The position numbers and the translations under genes were made by a program. DNA of 15,086 nucleotides from GCA-016699975 sp964515255 (GTDB lineage: Bacteria; Patescibacteriota; Minisyncoccia; Moranbacterales; UBA1568): assembly GCA_964515255.1 (NCBI GenBank), contig CAZETL010000021.1, forward strand, positions 1 through 15,086, in the 5' to 3' direction. The notes below the pieces were generated by a model. It had not been told where the DNA came from, did not search any database, and worked only from the letters and a program-made list of their open reading frames with translations. Within the stretch, counting starts at the first letter, position 1, and each line of letters starts with the position of its first letter. Shown in pieces: positions 1 to 6,896 of the stretch.

Positions 1-662
1 GAACATCCCCCGCTAGTGTTACAGTCGATATAATTGCCAGTCTCAACTCCGATGACACGTCCCGAGGCAGCGCCGATAGACCCAAGATATACGCTAGCGT
101 ATCCCCCAGAAACAATACATTTTGCCCCGGATAACCTATTTCCCCTCCCTCCAAGGAAACTCATGACTTTTGTAGAATCAGAACCAGAAAAGCTAACGTC
201 GCTCCCCCTTGCCACAACCACTTCTTGTCCCGGCTGGCTACACCCCGCCGCCACCGCGACGCTCACTGCGCGAGCCGAGTCACGGTAGCTTCCCACCGAT
301 TTCACCGAAGTAACACTGGAGAGCGTATCAGTACAAGAAAGCGGAGCCGTTGACGCGTCTCCGTAGAAAGAAACTCTGTATGCCCCGTTCAAGAGAGAAC
401 TTTCAACAAGTCCGTTTGAACAAGAGAGTCCCATTCTTGTTGCGAGGTCCCCAATGTTTCCGGAGTTATCTTTTTTAATGCTTGCAACAATCGCCTGGGA
501 TCCGGAATCGGCGATTTGGAATGCGTTGACGGAGTTATCGTTTGATGAAAGAGACTTGAGGTCGACAATGGACGACGACATCATGCCGATAGAAACAATA
601 AGGAGAATGCTGAGCAGGATGAGAGAGTATGCGAGAACGGATCCTCTTGCTATTTTTTTCAT
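1..662 (-). CDS. PilX-like type IV pilus minor pilin, partial
   Basis: Reading the minus strand from ATG at 662 gives 220 residues with no stop before the window edge, so the C-terminus is missing. The N-terminus is short and basic (MKKIARG), then a hydrophobic helix at about residues 8-30 (SVLAYSLILLSILLIVSIG), as in PilX_N-type pilins and prepilin-peptidase substrates. Cleavage would fall after Gly7. The glutamate normally at +5 is absent (Tyr), which is common in PilX-like minor components. The rest is Ser/Gly/Val-rich with paired cysteines, consistent with a secreted beta-rich head domain. It probably acts in a type IV pilus or pseudopilus. It follows xseB by 46 nt and has a plausible promoter of its own. 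The Shine-Dalgarno is poor (an A-rich tract precedes the ATG). Family assignment rests on the N-terminus only. Confidence 0.75.
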   Translation of the reverse strand, partial: MKKIARGSVLAYSLILLSILLIVSIGMMSSSIVDLKSLSSNDNSVNAFQIADSGSQAIVASIKKDNSGNIGDLATRMGLSCSNGLVESSLLNGAYRVSFYGDASTAPLSCTDTLSSVTSVKSVGSYRDSARAVSVAVAAGCSQPGQEVVVARGSDVSFSGSDSTKVMSFLGGRGNRLSGAKCIVSGGYASVYLGSIGAASGRVIGVETGNYIDCNTSGGC

Positions 663-702
663 AGAGTTTTTTTGTTTTTTTACGTTTTCAAAAACTACCG
701 GG

Positions 703-711
703 AGTATATCA
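703..711 (-). promoter_or_regulatory. Extended -10 promoter for the pilin gene
   Basis: The minus strand reads TGATATACT, an extended -10 element (TGn plus TATACT, 5 of 6 to consensus). The TGA is also the stop codon of xseB. Initiation would fall near 696, leaving a leader of about 34 nt before the ATG at 662. No good -35 hexamer lies 16-18 nt upstream, as is usual for extended -10 promoters. Confidence 0.5.
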
Positions 712-981
712 CGGATTTAGCTTGGAGGATATTTTCTTTACCTCTTCAAATCGATTCTCTATCTCCCGTAACCTGTTCCGGCTCATTTCAAGAAGAATGG
801 CGGCTTCTTCAATTTTTTTTAAGCCATCCTCCAATTTCGGCTCATCCTGCCGATCAAACCACGCCACGATATGCTCGAGTTTTTTGAGAACATCGTCGAT
901 ATCGATTGGTTGCTGCTTGTTTGTCTTATTCATAATTCTCAATCTTTGGTCATTAGTTGCTTTCTCCATATCTCCGCTCAT
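709..981 (-). CDS. xseB: Exodeoxyribonuclease VII small subunit
   Basis: The product has 90 residues, close to the usual 70-90 for XseB. It is a helical hairpin protein with the family pattern: a helix with LEHIVAWFD, an acidic turn, LEDGLKKIEEAAILLE, then RLREIENRFEEVKKI. XseB binds several copies per XseA and activates processive degradation of single-stranded DNA to oligonucleotides. The ATG overlaps the xseA stop in an ATGA, so the two are translationally coupled and made together. The first 16 residues are not conserved-looking, and an internal Met at residue 17 (MNKTNKQ) could be a second start. The stop codon doubles as part of a promoter for the next gene. Confidence 0.9.
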   Translation of the reverse strand: MSGDMEKATNDQRLRIMNKTNKQQPIDIDDVLKKLEHIVAWFDRQDEPKLEDGLKKIEEAAILLEMSRNRLREIENRFEEVKKISSKLNP

Positions 982-2279
982 CTCTTGCCTGATTTCCGAA
1001 TTGAAACGACGCGAGCTATGAGTTCGCCATCAGACAAAATTGCATTGAATTCTTCCCCCTCCGAAAGAAGTCCCGCGCTCCCGACAACATGATTCCCCTT
1101 TTGGAGGACAGCATAGCCTCTGGCAAGCAGAACTTTCGGATCACGAGATCGAACAATTGACTCCAGAAAGGCGATTCTGTCGCGCGTTCCGGAAATAAAC
1201 ATTGGAATTTTCGATGACACTCGCAGAAATCGCTCCTCGAGGAGATTCGCTCGAAGCATCCATCCAGAGAAAAATTCCGCCACCGATTCAAATGCCTGTT
1301 GCGCTCGACCAAACGGAGCAAGACACGCTTCTCTTGAATCACGCAACTGACTCGAAGCAAGCCTCACCCTTTCAACCGAAGCATTAAGAAGCTTCTGGAA
1401 CTCATCGAGAAGTGTGCGCTCCGACTGATCCCGTCGGTGATTTGCGCGCTCCCATGAATTCCCCAGCAACATCGCGACCGCCGTCGGCGTCGATACCATG
1501 CAGTCGGCCGCAAGCGTCGCAAGCGGCACATCTTTTTCATGTCCGATACCAGCAATAACCGGAAGCTCGGACCCGGCCACCGCCCGAACAACACGCTCGT
1601 CATTGTACGCTTCGAGACTTTCGAGACTCCCGCCGCCGCGAATCAAGACAAGCGCATCCCACCGATCTCGATGCGTATTGAAAAATCGTATGCCTTCAAG
1701 CAATTCAGCAACCGATCGGCTCCCCTCCACATGAACGTCAAAAAGGGATATTGAGAATCCGAATCGGCCGAGATTCGCCGTGAAGTCTCCGATCGCAGCG
1801 CCTTCGCGAGAAGTAAGAAGGGCGATTCTTCGAGGGAAAGTCGGCATTGGCCGTTTTCTTGATTCATCGAACACGCCCTCCTCAGTCAACCGACGCTTCA
1901 ATGCATCATAAGCTTTCTTGAGAGCGCCCTCTCCGGCAGGCCGTAAATTCGAAACTCGGAACGAAAACTTACCGCGAGGCTTCCAAATATGCGGCGACCC
2001 CTCAACTACAACCTCCATCCCCTCGGAAATTGACACTGACGCACGCAAGGAATCACTCCGAAAAAGAATACAGCTCATTACTCCGCTTCCCTCCGAATCC
2101 TTGAGGGAAAAATATTGGATGCCCCGCCGCTCTTCGAGGCCGAATACTTCACCTCGAACTGAAACAAAAACCCCGAGGAAACTTTCGTTCACGAGATCAA
2201 GAAATGCACCGACCGACAAATATTCTTCGTTGTCGCCATGAGCATCTTCGGAATCTCTTGGATACATCTCGGTTCCCAT
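978..2279 (-). CDS. xseA: Exodeoxyribonuclease VII large subunit
   Basis: The product has 433 residues from the chosen ATG. An N-terminal OB-fold domain lies at about 21-115 (SVGAFLDLVNESF onward), then the catalytic region with the family motifs LTSREGAAIGDF (155-166), RGGGSLESL (214-222), GIGHEKD (244-250) and STPTAVA (263-269). Helical coiled segments follow, and a C-terminal part with DPKVLLARGYAVL. With XseB it cuts single-stranded DNA from either end, in repair and recombination. The frame stays open upstream to a TTG at 2357, but those 26 extra residues do not look like XseA. ATG at 2279 or 2267 fits better, though neither has a strong Shine-Dalgarno. It lies downstream of the CcdA fusion gene in the same orientation. 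Confidence 0.93.
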   Translation of the reverse strand: MGTEMYPRDSEDAHGDNEEYLSVGAFLDLVNESFLGVFVSVRGEVFGLEERRGIQYFSLKDSEGSGVMSCILFRSDSLRASVSISEGMEVVVEGSPHIWKPRGKFSFRVSNLRPAGEGALKKAYDALKRRLTEEGVFDESRKRPMPTFPRRIALLTSREGAAIGDFTANLGRFGFSISLFDVHVEGSRSVAELLEGIRFFNTHRDRWDALVLIRGGGSLESLEAYNDERVVRAVAGSELPVIAGIGHEKDVPLATLAADCMVSTPTAVAMLLGNSWERANHRRDQSERTLLDEFQKLLNASVERVRLASSQLRDSREACLAPFGRAQQAFESVAEFFSGWMLRANLLEERFLRVSSKIPMFISGTRDRIAFLESIVRSRDPKVLLARGYAVLQKGNHVVGSAGLLSEGEEFNAILSDGELIARVVSIRKSGKR

Positions 2280-2382
2280 AGGGAAGCATTCAAATACGCA
2301 TTCTAACCAAGGGAAGTTCCCTAAGCCCCACGAGAACTTCGCTACCTTAAAAGCCAAGGATACTCACGCTTCCTCTTCTGCG

Positions 2383-3645
2383 TTATTTGAGGTTACTCAA
2401 GGCGGCCGGATAAAACATCAGAAGATACCCGAGAAAGATCATGAGAATGCCTCCCAGAAGCGCAGACCATTTGGAATATTTTTCGGTTAGGTGAAGACGA
2501 TCGAAACTCCAGATAGCGAGACCAAACACAAGGAGGTCATCAATCATGTAAAAGATGATATATATGAACATGAGACCCTGCGTCCCAAGAAATCCTAGAT
2601 GGTTAAGCTCGATGATCTTTGTAAAAGCCTGGGGGATCCCGATCGAACAGGCGAACTCTATAACATTTACCGAAAAGGCAAGTCCGATAACGCTCAAAGC
2701 GACGAGGAGCGTAAACTCTCCCGTTACGAAGGATTTCACCTGACTGATAATTTTTGACCGACGTTCGGCGTCAACAATTCGACACGCCATTTCCGTCCCA
2801 AGCGACGTGTACCACTCGTAGAGGAAGAAAAGTCCGCCCAGAATCGCCACAACACCAACAGTTGGCGTCACGATACGATCCATGCCAACGAAGTTCCACG
2901 CAGTCATCCAAACATTTAGAATCAAGTAATACATGACCGCCTCCGCCAAGACGAAAAGTCCCGCCACTTGGACCATCCGCCTGCGCGACTTCGCATGCGC
3001 CAGCATCACGAGAAATGTTACAAGAACCCACATGGCGCACGGATTGAACCCGTCTATAAATCCAAGAACAACCGCAAGCGTCGGCAGTGAATATGCCGAT
3101 ACATCAACGACCTTCCCGACAATCGGAAGGCGGAATTCCGTCGGAGCAGCATCAGGAAGCGGACAAGCCGAACCATCCCCGCAGGAAGCTCCAGAAACGC
3201 TTTCCGAAATTCCGGAAGTCGAACCTTTCATTGCAAGGTATTCTTTGAAAGTCACTTGCGGTTTCCCCTTACTCGCTTCGATAAGACTCATGAGTCGTTT
3301 CCCGGTCGTATCCGCCTGATCAAACCCCTGCACAATCACTCCCCCAGCAATAGTAATTGGCGTTGCCTTCGGCAAACCAGCTCGCTCCGTCACCTGTTGG
3401 AAGAGATCTTTTCCCTCCCCGTTTACGTCATAAAATCGAATGGAGAGATCACCTCGCGTTTTTGAAATCGACTCAAGAAAAGATCTCTCGCTCATGCAGT
3501 GAGTGCAATCAGATCGCTCGAGAATTTCAACAACAAGCATCCCTCCATCTGCCGCCCTGGCGTTGCTCACAGAAAAAATAGCAATTCCCAGACCAAAGAC
3601 AAGTGCAAAAAAAATCCCGAAAAACTGAAGAGGAAACTTCTTCAT
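2383..3645 (-). CDS. Thioredoxin-like / CcdA-DsbD fusion membrane protein
   Basis: The product has 420 residues from ATG 3645. Residues 1-31 are a signal peptide or first membrane segment ending in NARA-ADGG. Residues about 36-125 are a thioredoxin/glutaredoxin-like domain with a CTHC active site (47-50) and a likely cis-proline at Pro96 (ATPI). A linker of about 40 residues carries Cys155 and Cys161. From about 185 on there are roughly six membrane helices with the CcdA/DsbD cysteines in GFNPCAMW (Cys203) and IEFACSIG (Cys333). CcdA-type proteins pass electrons from cytoplasmic thioredoxin across the membrane, so the fusion probably reduces extracytoplasmic disulfides. The frame extends 38 codons upstream, but that would overlap the divergent promoters and spoil the signal peptide. 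Substrates are unknown. Confidence 0.82.
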   Translation of the reverse strand: MKKFPLQFFGIFFALVFGLGIAIFSVSNARAADGGMLVVEILERSDCTHCMSERSFLESISKTRGDLSIRFYDVNGEGKDLFQQVTERAGLPKATPITIAGGVIVQGFDQADTTGKRLMSLIEASKGKPQVTFKEYLAMKGSTSGISESVSGASCGDGSACPLPDAAPTEFRLPIVGKVVDVSAYSLPTLAVVLGFIDGFNPCAMWVLVTFLVMLAHAKSRRRMVQVAGLFVLAEAVMYYLILNVWMTAWNFVGMDRIVTPTVGVVAILGGLFFLYEWYTSLGTEMACRIVDAERRSKIISQVKSFVTGEFTLLVALSVIGLAFSVNVIEFACSIGIPQAFTKIIELNHLGFLGTQGLMFIYIIFYMIDDLLVFGLAIWSFDRLHLTEKYSKWSALLGGILMIFLGYLLMFYPAALSNLK

Positions 3646-3673
3646 AGCTGCTTTAAAAAAGTTCTGTCTCGGA

Positions 3674-3702
3674 ATTATAGTGAAAAAGAAATCAAATAAC
3701 AA
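3674..3702 (-). promoter_or_regulatory. Promoter for the thioredoxin-CcdA gene
   Basis: On the minus strand TTGTTA (3702-3697) and a perfect TATAAT (3679-3674) are separated by 17 nt. Initiation near 3667 gives a leader of about 22 nt before ATG 3645. This supports the shorter start for that gene. It is divergent from the ABC transporter promoter, whose -10 box lies 55 nt away. Confidence 0.7.
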
Positions 3703-3731
3703 TAAAGCGCACGTCTCAAGAAACAAAAAGA

Positions 3732-3740
3732 TGGTATAAT
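3732..3740 (+). promoter_or_regulatory. Extended -10 promoter, probably leaderless, for the ABC ATPase gene
   Basis: The sequence TGGTATAAT is a consensus extended -10 element. The ATG of the ABC gene starts 6 nt after it (GTTCGC between), exactly where transcription should begin. There is no room for a Shine-Dalgarno, so the mRNA is probably leaderless. No good -35 hexamer is present. Confidence 0.7.
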
Positions 3741-3746
3741 GTTCGC

Positions 3747-5066
3747 ATGTCCGAACCAATCATCACAGTATCTCATCTCCAAGTCATCTACAATCAAGGC
3801 AAGTCGAATGAAGTCCGCGCGCTCGAGGAAACCAATCTCGACATCTACCCAGAGGAATACGTCATCATTTACGGACCGTCGGGTTGCGGGAAATCGACGC
3901 TTCTGTATTCGATTTCCGGACTTCAGCGACCAACATACGGGGATGTCGTCATCAAGAAAAAACCCCTTTCCAAGATGACCCGAAAAGAAGAGGTGGAGTT
4001 TCACCAGACATGGATCGGCATGATCTTCCAGGCGTTTTACCTCATCCCTTCCCTCAGCATTATCGATAACGTCTGTCTCCCGAAGACGTTCCGCGGTGAG
4101 TCTGCTCATTCTAGACATAAAGATGGGATACAGCTCCTCCGCCGTTTCGGCATCGCAGAACAAATGGATAAATTTCCAAGCGAAATCTCCGGCGGACAAA
4201 AACAGAGAGTTGCGATAGCGCGATCGCTTGTCAACAATCCGGAGATTATCCTCGCTGACGAGCCCGTCGGAAACCTCGACAGTCAGTCGGCGCAAAACGT
4301 GCTCGATATCTTGAAAGAGCTCAACGAAGTTGACCGAAAAACCGTCATCATGGTAACGCACAATGCAGAGCACCTTCCTTATGCGGATCGCATTATCTAC
4401 ATGAAGGATGGCCGCATCGAGCGAGAGGTTGTCCAGAAGGACAAGAGGAAAATCGATCTCGTGAAGAAAACGGACGCCGAGCAAGGGTCATCCCCTGAGG
4501 ATAATCTCTCTCCGGAACTCAAGATGCTCATGGCATCATTCCGCTCACTCTCTTCTCAGCAGATGAACGTACTTCTCATTCCGTTCAAAGCAAAGCAGCT
4601 CCTTGCCCATGTACTCTCAAGCCTTACCGAAGAGCAACTTTCAATGGCAGAAAACTTTCTGAAAGAATACCTCTTTAACAATATCGATCTCAAGAGATTC
4701 TCCGAAAAACTTGACCTGGATCTCGACAAAGGCGGGGGCGGATGGAACAGGAAACAGGCAAAAAATTTCACCAGCCGCATCGAAGCGCTCGTGAAACAGT
4801 CAAAATCCATCGTGGCCAATCCAAACCAGGGACATTTTGATCTTTCCGACTACTTGATACAACAATTCGAAATGAAGCTGTCCGGGACATCCCTAGACCG
4901 ATTCCGCGCCACCCTCAAGCTCCGCATCGAGAACCGCATCAACCGAACGGAACTCTTGAAGCGACTCGACGCGCCGTCCGCACTCGGCGGAGTCGGCCTC
5001 TATAGGAATACTGCGGAGCGCGTTATGCGCGAAGTAGAAATCATCATGCTGCTCAAATACTCCTAA
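3747..5066 (+). CDS. MacB/LolD-type ABC transporter ATP-binding protein with C-terminal extension
   Basis: The product has 439 residues. Residues 1-235 are a complete ABC ATPase: Walker A GPSGCGKST (43-51), Q-loop Gln95, signature ISGGQKQR (147-154), Walker B IILADEP (167-173), D-loop NLD (176-178) and switch His205. The sequence is of the LolD/MacB class, which powers FtsX-fold permeases in extrusion or lipoprotein release. Such ATPases are usually 220-250 residues long. Residues about 240-439 are an extra, mainly helical region that I do not recognise. It begins with a charged linker, has SLTEEQLSMAENFLKEYL and a GGGG turn, and ends in RNTAERVMREVEIIMLL. The permease gene starts 37 nt downstream. 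No Shine-Dalgarno is present; the start sits at the predicted transcription start. Confidence 0.92.
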   Translation: MSEPIITVSHLQVIYNQGKSNEVRALEETNLDIYPEEYVIIYGPSGCGKSTLLYSISGLQRPTYGDVVIKKKPLSKMTRKEEVEFHQTWIGMIFQAFYLIPSLSIIDNVCLPKTFRGESAHSRHKDGIQLLRRFGIAEQMDKFPSEISGGQKQRVAIARSLVNNPEIILADEPVGNLDSQSAQNVLDILKELNEVDRKTVIMVTHNAEHLPYADRIIYMKDGRIEREVVQKDKRKIDLVKKTDAEQGSSPEDNLSPELKMLMASFRSLSSQQMNVLLIPFKAKQLLAHVLSSLTEEQLSMAENFLKEYLFNNIDLKRFSEKLDLDLDKGGGGWNRKQAKNFTSRIEALVKQSKSIVANPNQGHFDLSDYLIQQFEMKLSGTSLDRFRATLKLRIENRINRTELLKRLDAPSALGGVGLYRNTAERVMREVEIIMLLKYS

Positions 5067-5103
5067 GCCAACTTCCCAACTACAACCCCTGCCGAAAGAA
5101 CCT

Positions 5104-6288
5104 ATGCGACTTCTCGACATTCTCAAGCTTTCGCTCCGTATGTTTCGCGCCCGCACTATGCGGACACTCTTAACGATTCTCGGCATGTCCATCGGAATAG
5201 CTGCGATCCTCTTTCTTGTATCCCTCGGTTATGGCCTCCAACAGACGCTTCTCCAGCGCATCACGACTTCCGATGCGCTTGCAACGCTCGATATCGCAGA
5301 AGATCGTTCGAAAAATATCACTATAAATTCAGAATCCATCGAAAAAATCCAATCGCTTCCGGGCGTCACTTCTACAATACCGGCGCTTCGAGTTCGAGGT
5401 CAGGGAAAATTTGGGGCTGTCACGCTTGACCTCGACACACTTGGATCATCATCATCCTTTCTGCGTCTCGAGAACCTAAAAATCGTCGCCGGGCAACTAC
5501 TTTCGAGCGAATCGCGAAGCCTCGTGGTCACATCGGGCATCGCAAAAACATTTGGAAAAACTCCGGGAGACATGATTGGACAGGAGTTTGAACTCACTCT
5601 TTTTCTTCCCATCGAAGGAAAAGAGGATCAAACCACCACAAAAGGTCCTGAAACGTTCCGTATTGTTGGCGTTATAGAGAGCGAAGAAAATATTGCCTAC
5701 TTTGCCATCGACGACTTCCCCGGCGCAAATACCGGCCGATTTCAGGCTCTCAAGGTAAAGGCGGAAACAGCAAATCAAACCTCCGCATTGCGGAATAAGA
5801 TACTAGATCTCGGTTTTTCTGTTTCCTCCATATCCGATACCATCAACCAAGCAAACAAGGTTTTTCGAGCTATCCAGATCATTCTCATGGTATTCGGCAT
5901 GGTTGCACTTGCCGTGTCAGCGATCGGCATGTTCAACACCATGACCATCGCCCTCCTCGAACGTACGGAAGAAATCGGGATTATGAAATCCATTGGCGCA
6001 TCAAGAGGAAGCATCTCCTCCATGTTTATCGTCGAAGCAACAATGATGGGATTTCTCGGCAGCCTTGTCGGCGTCTTTCTCGGATGGCTCGGCGGAAGAA
6101 TATGCAACCTTCTCCTCAATTTTGTCGCAACTCGGTTTGGCGGAACAAGCGTCAATCTATTCTCCATTCCGCTCTGGTTCGTAGCGATCATTATCGCCTT
6201 CGGATCGACCGTCGGTCTTCTGACAGGCGTCTTTCCTGCGCGCCAGGCAAGCCGTATCGATCCCCTCGACGCACTCCGGTACAAATAA
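5104..6288 (+). CDS. MacB/FtsX-family ABC transporter permease
   Basis: The product has 394 residues with the MacB layout. There is a cytoplasmic N-terminus with a first membrane helix at about 20-44, then a large extracytoplasmic domain (about 50-250, MacB_PCD-like, with LPGV and VVTSGIAKTFG). The FtsX domain follows, with helices at about 256-284, 312-334 and 353-377. The motif ERTEEIGIMKSIGASRG precedes helix 3, and PARQASRIDPLDALR closes the protein, both hallmarks of this family. With the upstream ATPase it should form a mechanotransmission-type transporter for a peptide, antimicrobial or lipoprotein; the substrate cannot be read from sequence. No MacA-like adaptor gene is next to it, and the HD gene downstream is unlikely to be part of it. 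Confidence 0.92.
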   Translation: MRLLDILKLSLRMFRARTMRTLLTILGMSIGIAAILFLVSLGYGLQQTLLQRITTSDALATLDIAEDRSKNITINSESIEKIQSLPGVTSTIPALRVRGQGKFGAVTLDLDTLGSSSSFLRLENLKIVAGQLLSSESRSLVVTSGIAKTFGKTPGDMIGQEFELTLFLPIEGKEDQTTTKGPETFRIVGVIESEENIAYFAIDDFPGANTGRFQALKVKAETANQTSALRNKILDLGFSVSSISDTINQANKVFRAIQIILMVFGMVALAVSAIGMFNTMTIALLERTEEIGIMKSIGASRGSISSMFIVEATMMGFLGSLVGVFLGWLGGRICNLLLNFVATRFGGTSVNLFSIPLWFVAIIIAFGSTVGLLTGVFPARQASRIDPLDALRYK

Positions 6289-6317
6289 CCGCTCCATGCC
6301 AGTATCAATCTCAGCAT

Positions 6318-6874
6318 ATGCAAAACGTACTCCTTCTCGACGTAAGAATAGATAAAGCTATCCGATTTCTTGCAGAGCATTTGCCACCATCAGACGAGAC
6401 AAGCCGGAAACAATACTGCCGCACAATATTCGCGTTGGTACCTATCTCCGGAAACATGCGAAATCGCGCAAGTACTCAGATGAACTTGTTCTTGCTGGGT
6501 TTCTTCACGATGTTCTAGAGTGGTCCCGGGCAAATGAGCAAAATCTGCAGAAAGAGTTCGGGGATGGAATTACCAAACTTGTACGCGCTAATACGAAGGA
6601 CGATTCAATAAAAGATCCCTTCTCAAAAACGTTGGAACTTATCAAGCGGTGCGCATCAACTGGAAGAGATGCTCTCACGGTAAAAGCAGCAGACATCTTG
6701 GACAGTTACGAATTTTATACCGACATGCAGAATTCCCGTGAGCTTGAATATTGCAAGAGAAATGCCGTAGAGATTCTCAATCAGAAGAAAAAACAAGGTT
6801 GGGATGATCCGATATTCCAAGAACTCTCCTCATGGAAAGAGAAAAGCGAAGGACAGCTACCAGAAATCCGGTAA
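6318..6874 (+). pseudogene. RelA/SpoT- or MESH1-like HD-domain hydrolase gene with a -1 frameshift
   Basis: ATG 6318 opens a frame reading KAIRFLAEHLPP and then SRK at 6402-6410. The family continues only in the frame one base back: TILPHNIRVGTYLRKH, then LVLAGFLHDVLEW, LVRANTKDD, VKAADILDSYEF, ending at 6874. Joined at 6410 the product is about 186 residues with the metal-binding H...HD...D pattern of single-domain (p)ppGpp-hydrolase-like proteins, and the spacing RK-x4-H is as expected. The downstream frame alone has no usable start codon, and an in-frame TAA lies near 6354-6356. One missing A in the AAA run at 6408-6410 would explain it, so this is either a real lesion or a sequencing or assembly error. 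No canonical slippery heptamer is in phase. It ends 22 bp from the convergent murE-like gene. Confidence 0.75.
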
Positions 6875-6896
6875 CGGCAAAGAAAGAGCCAATTGT

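Noticed and set aside
2310..2322. Short palindrome GGGAA-G-TTCCC upstream of xseA as a terminator for the CcdA gene.
   Set aside because: Five-base arms with no T-run; too weak.
2280..2357. Extension of XseA to a TTG start at 2357.
   Set aside because: The 26 added residues (Trp, Phe and Cys rich) do not resemble XseA N-termini, and AGGAAG is 11 nt from the TTG. Not fully excluded.
3646..3759. 38-codon upstream extension of the CcdA fusion.
   Set aside because: It would run through both divergent promoters and put a second hydrophobic block before a good signal peptide.
3675..4484. 269-codon minus-strand open frame opposite the ABC ATPase.
   Set aside because: The plus strand has all ATPase motifs in the same stretch, so this is a shadow frame.
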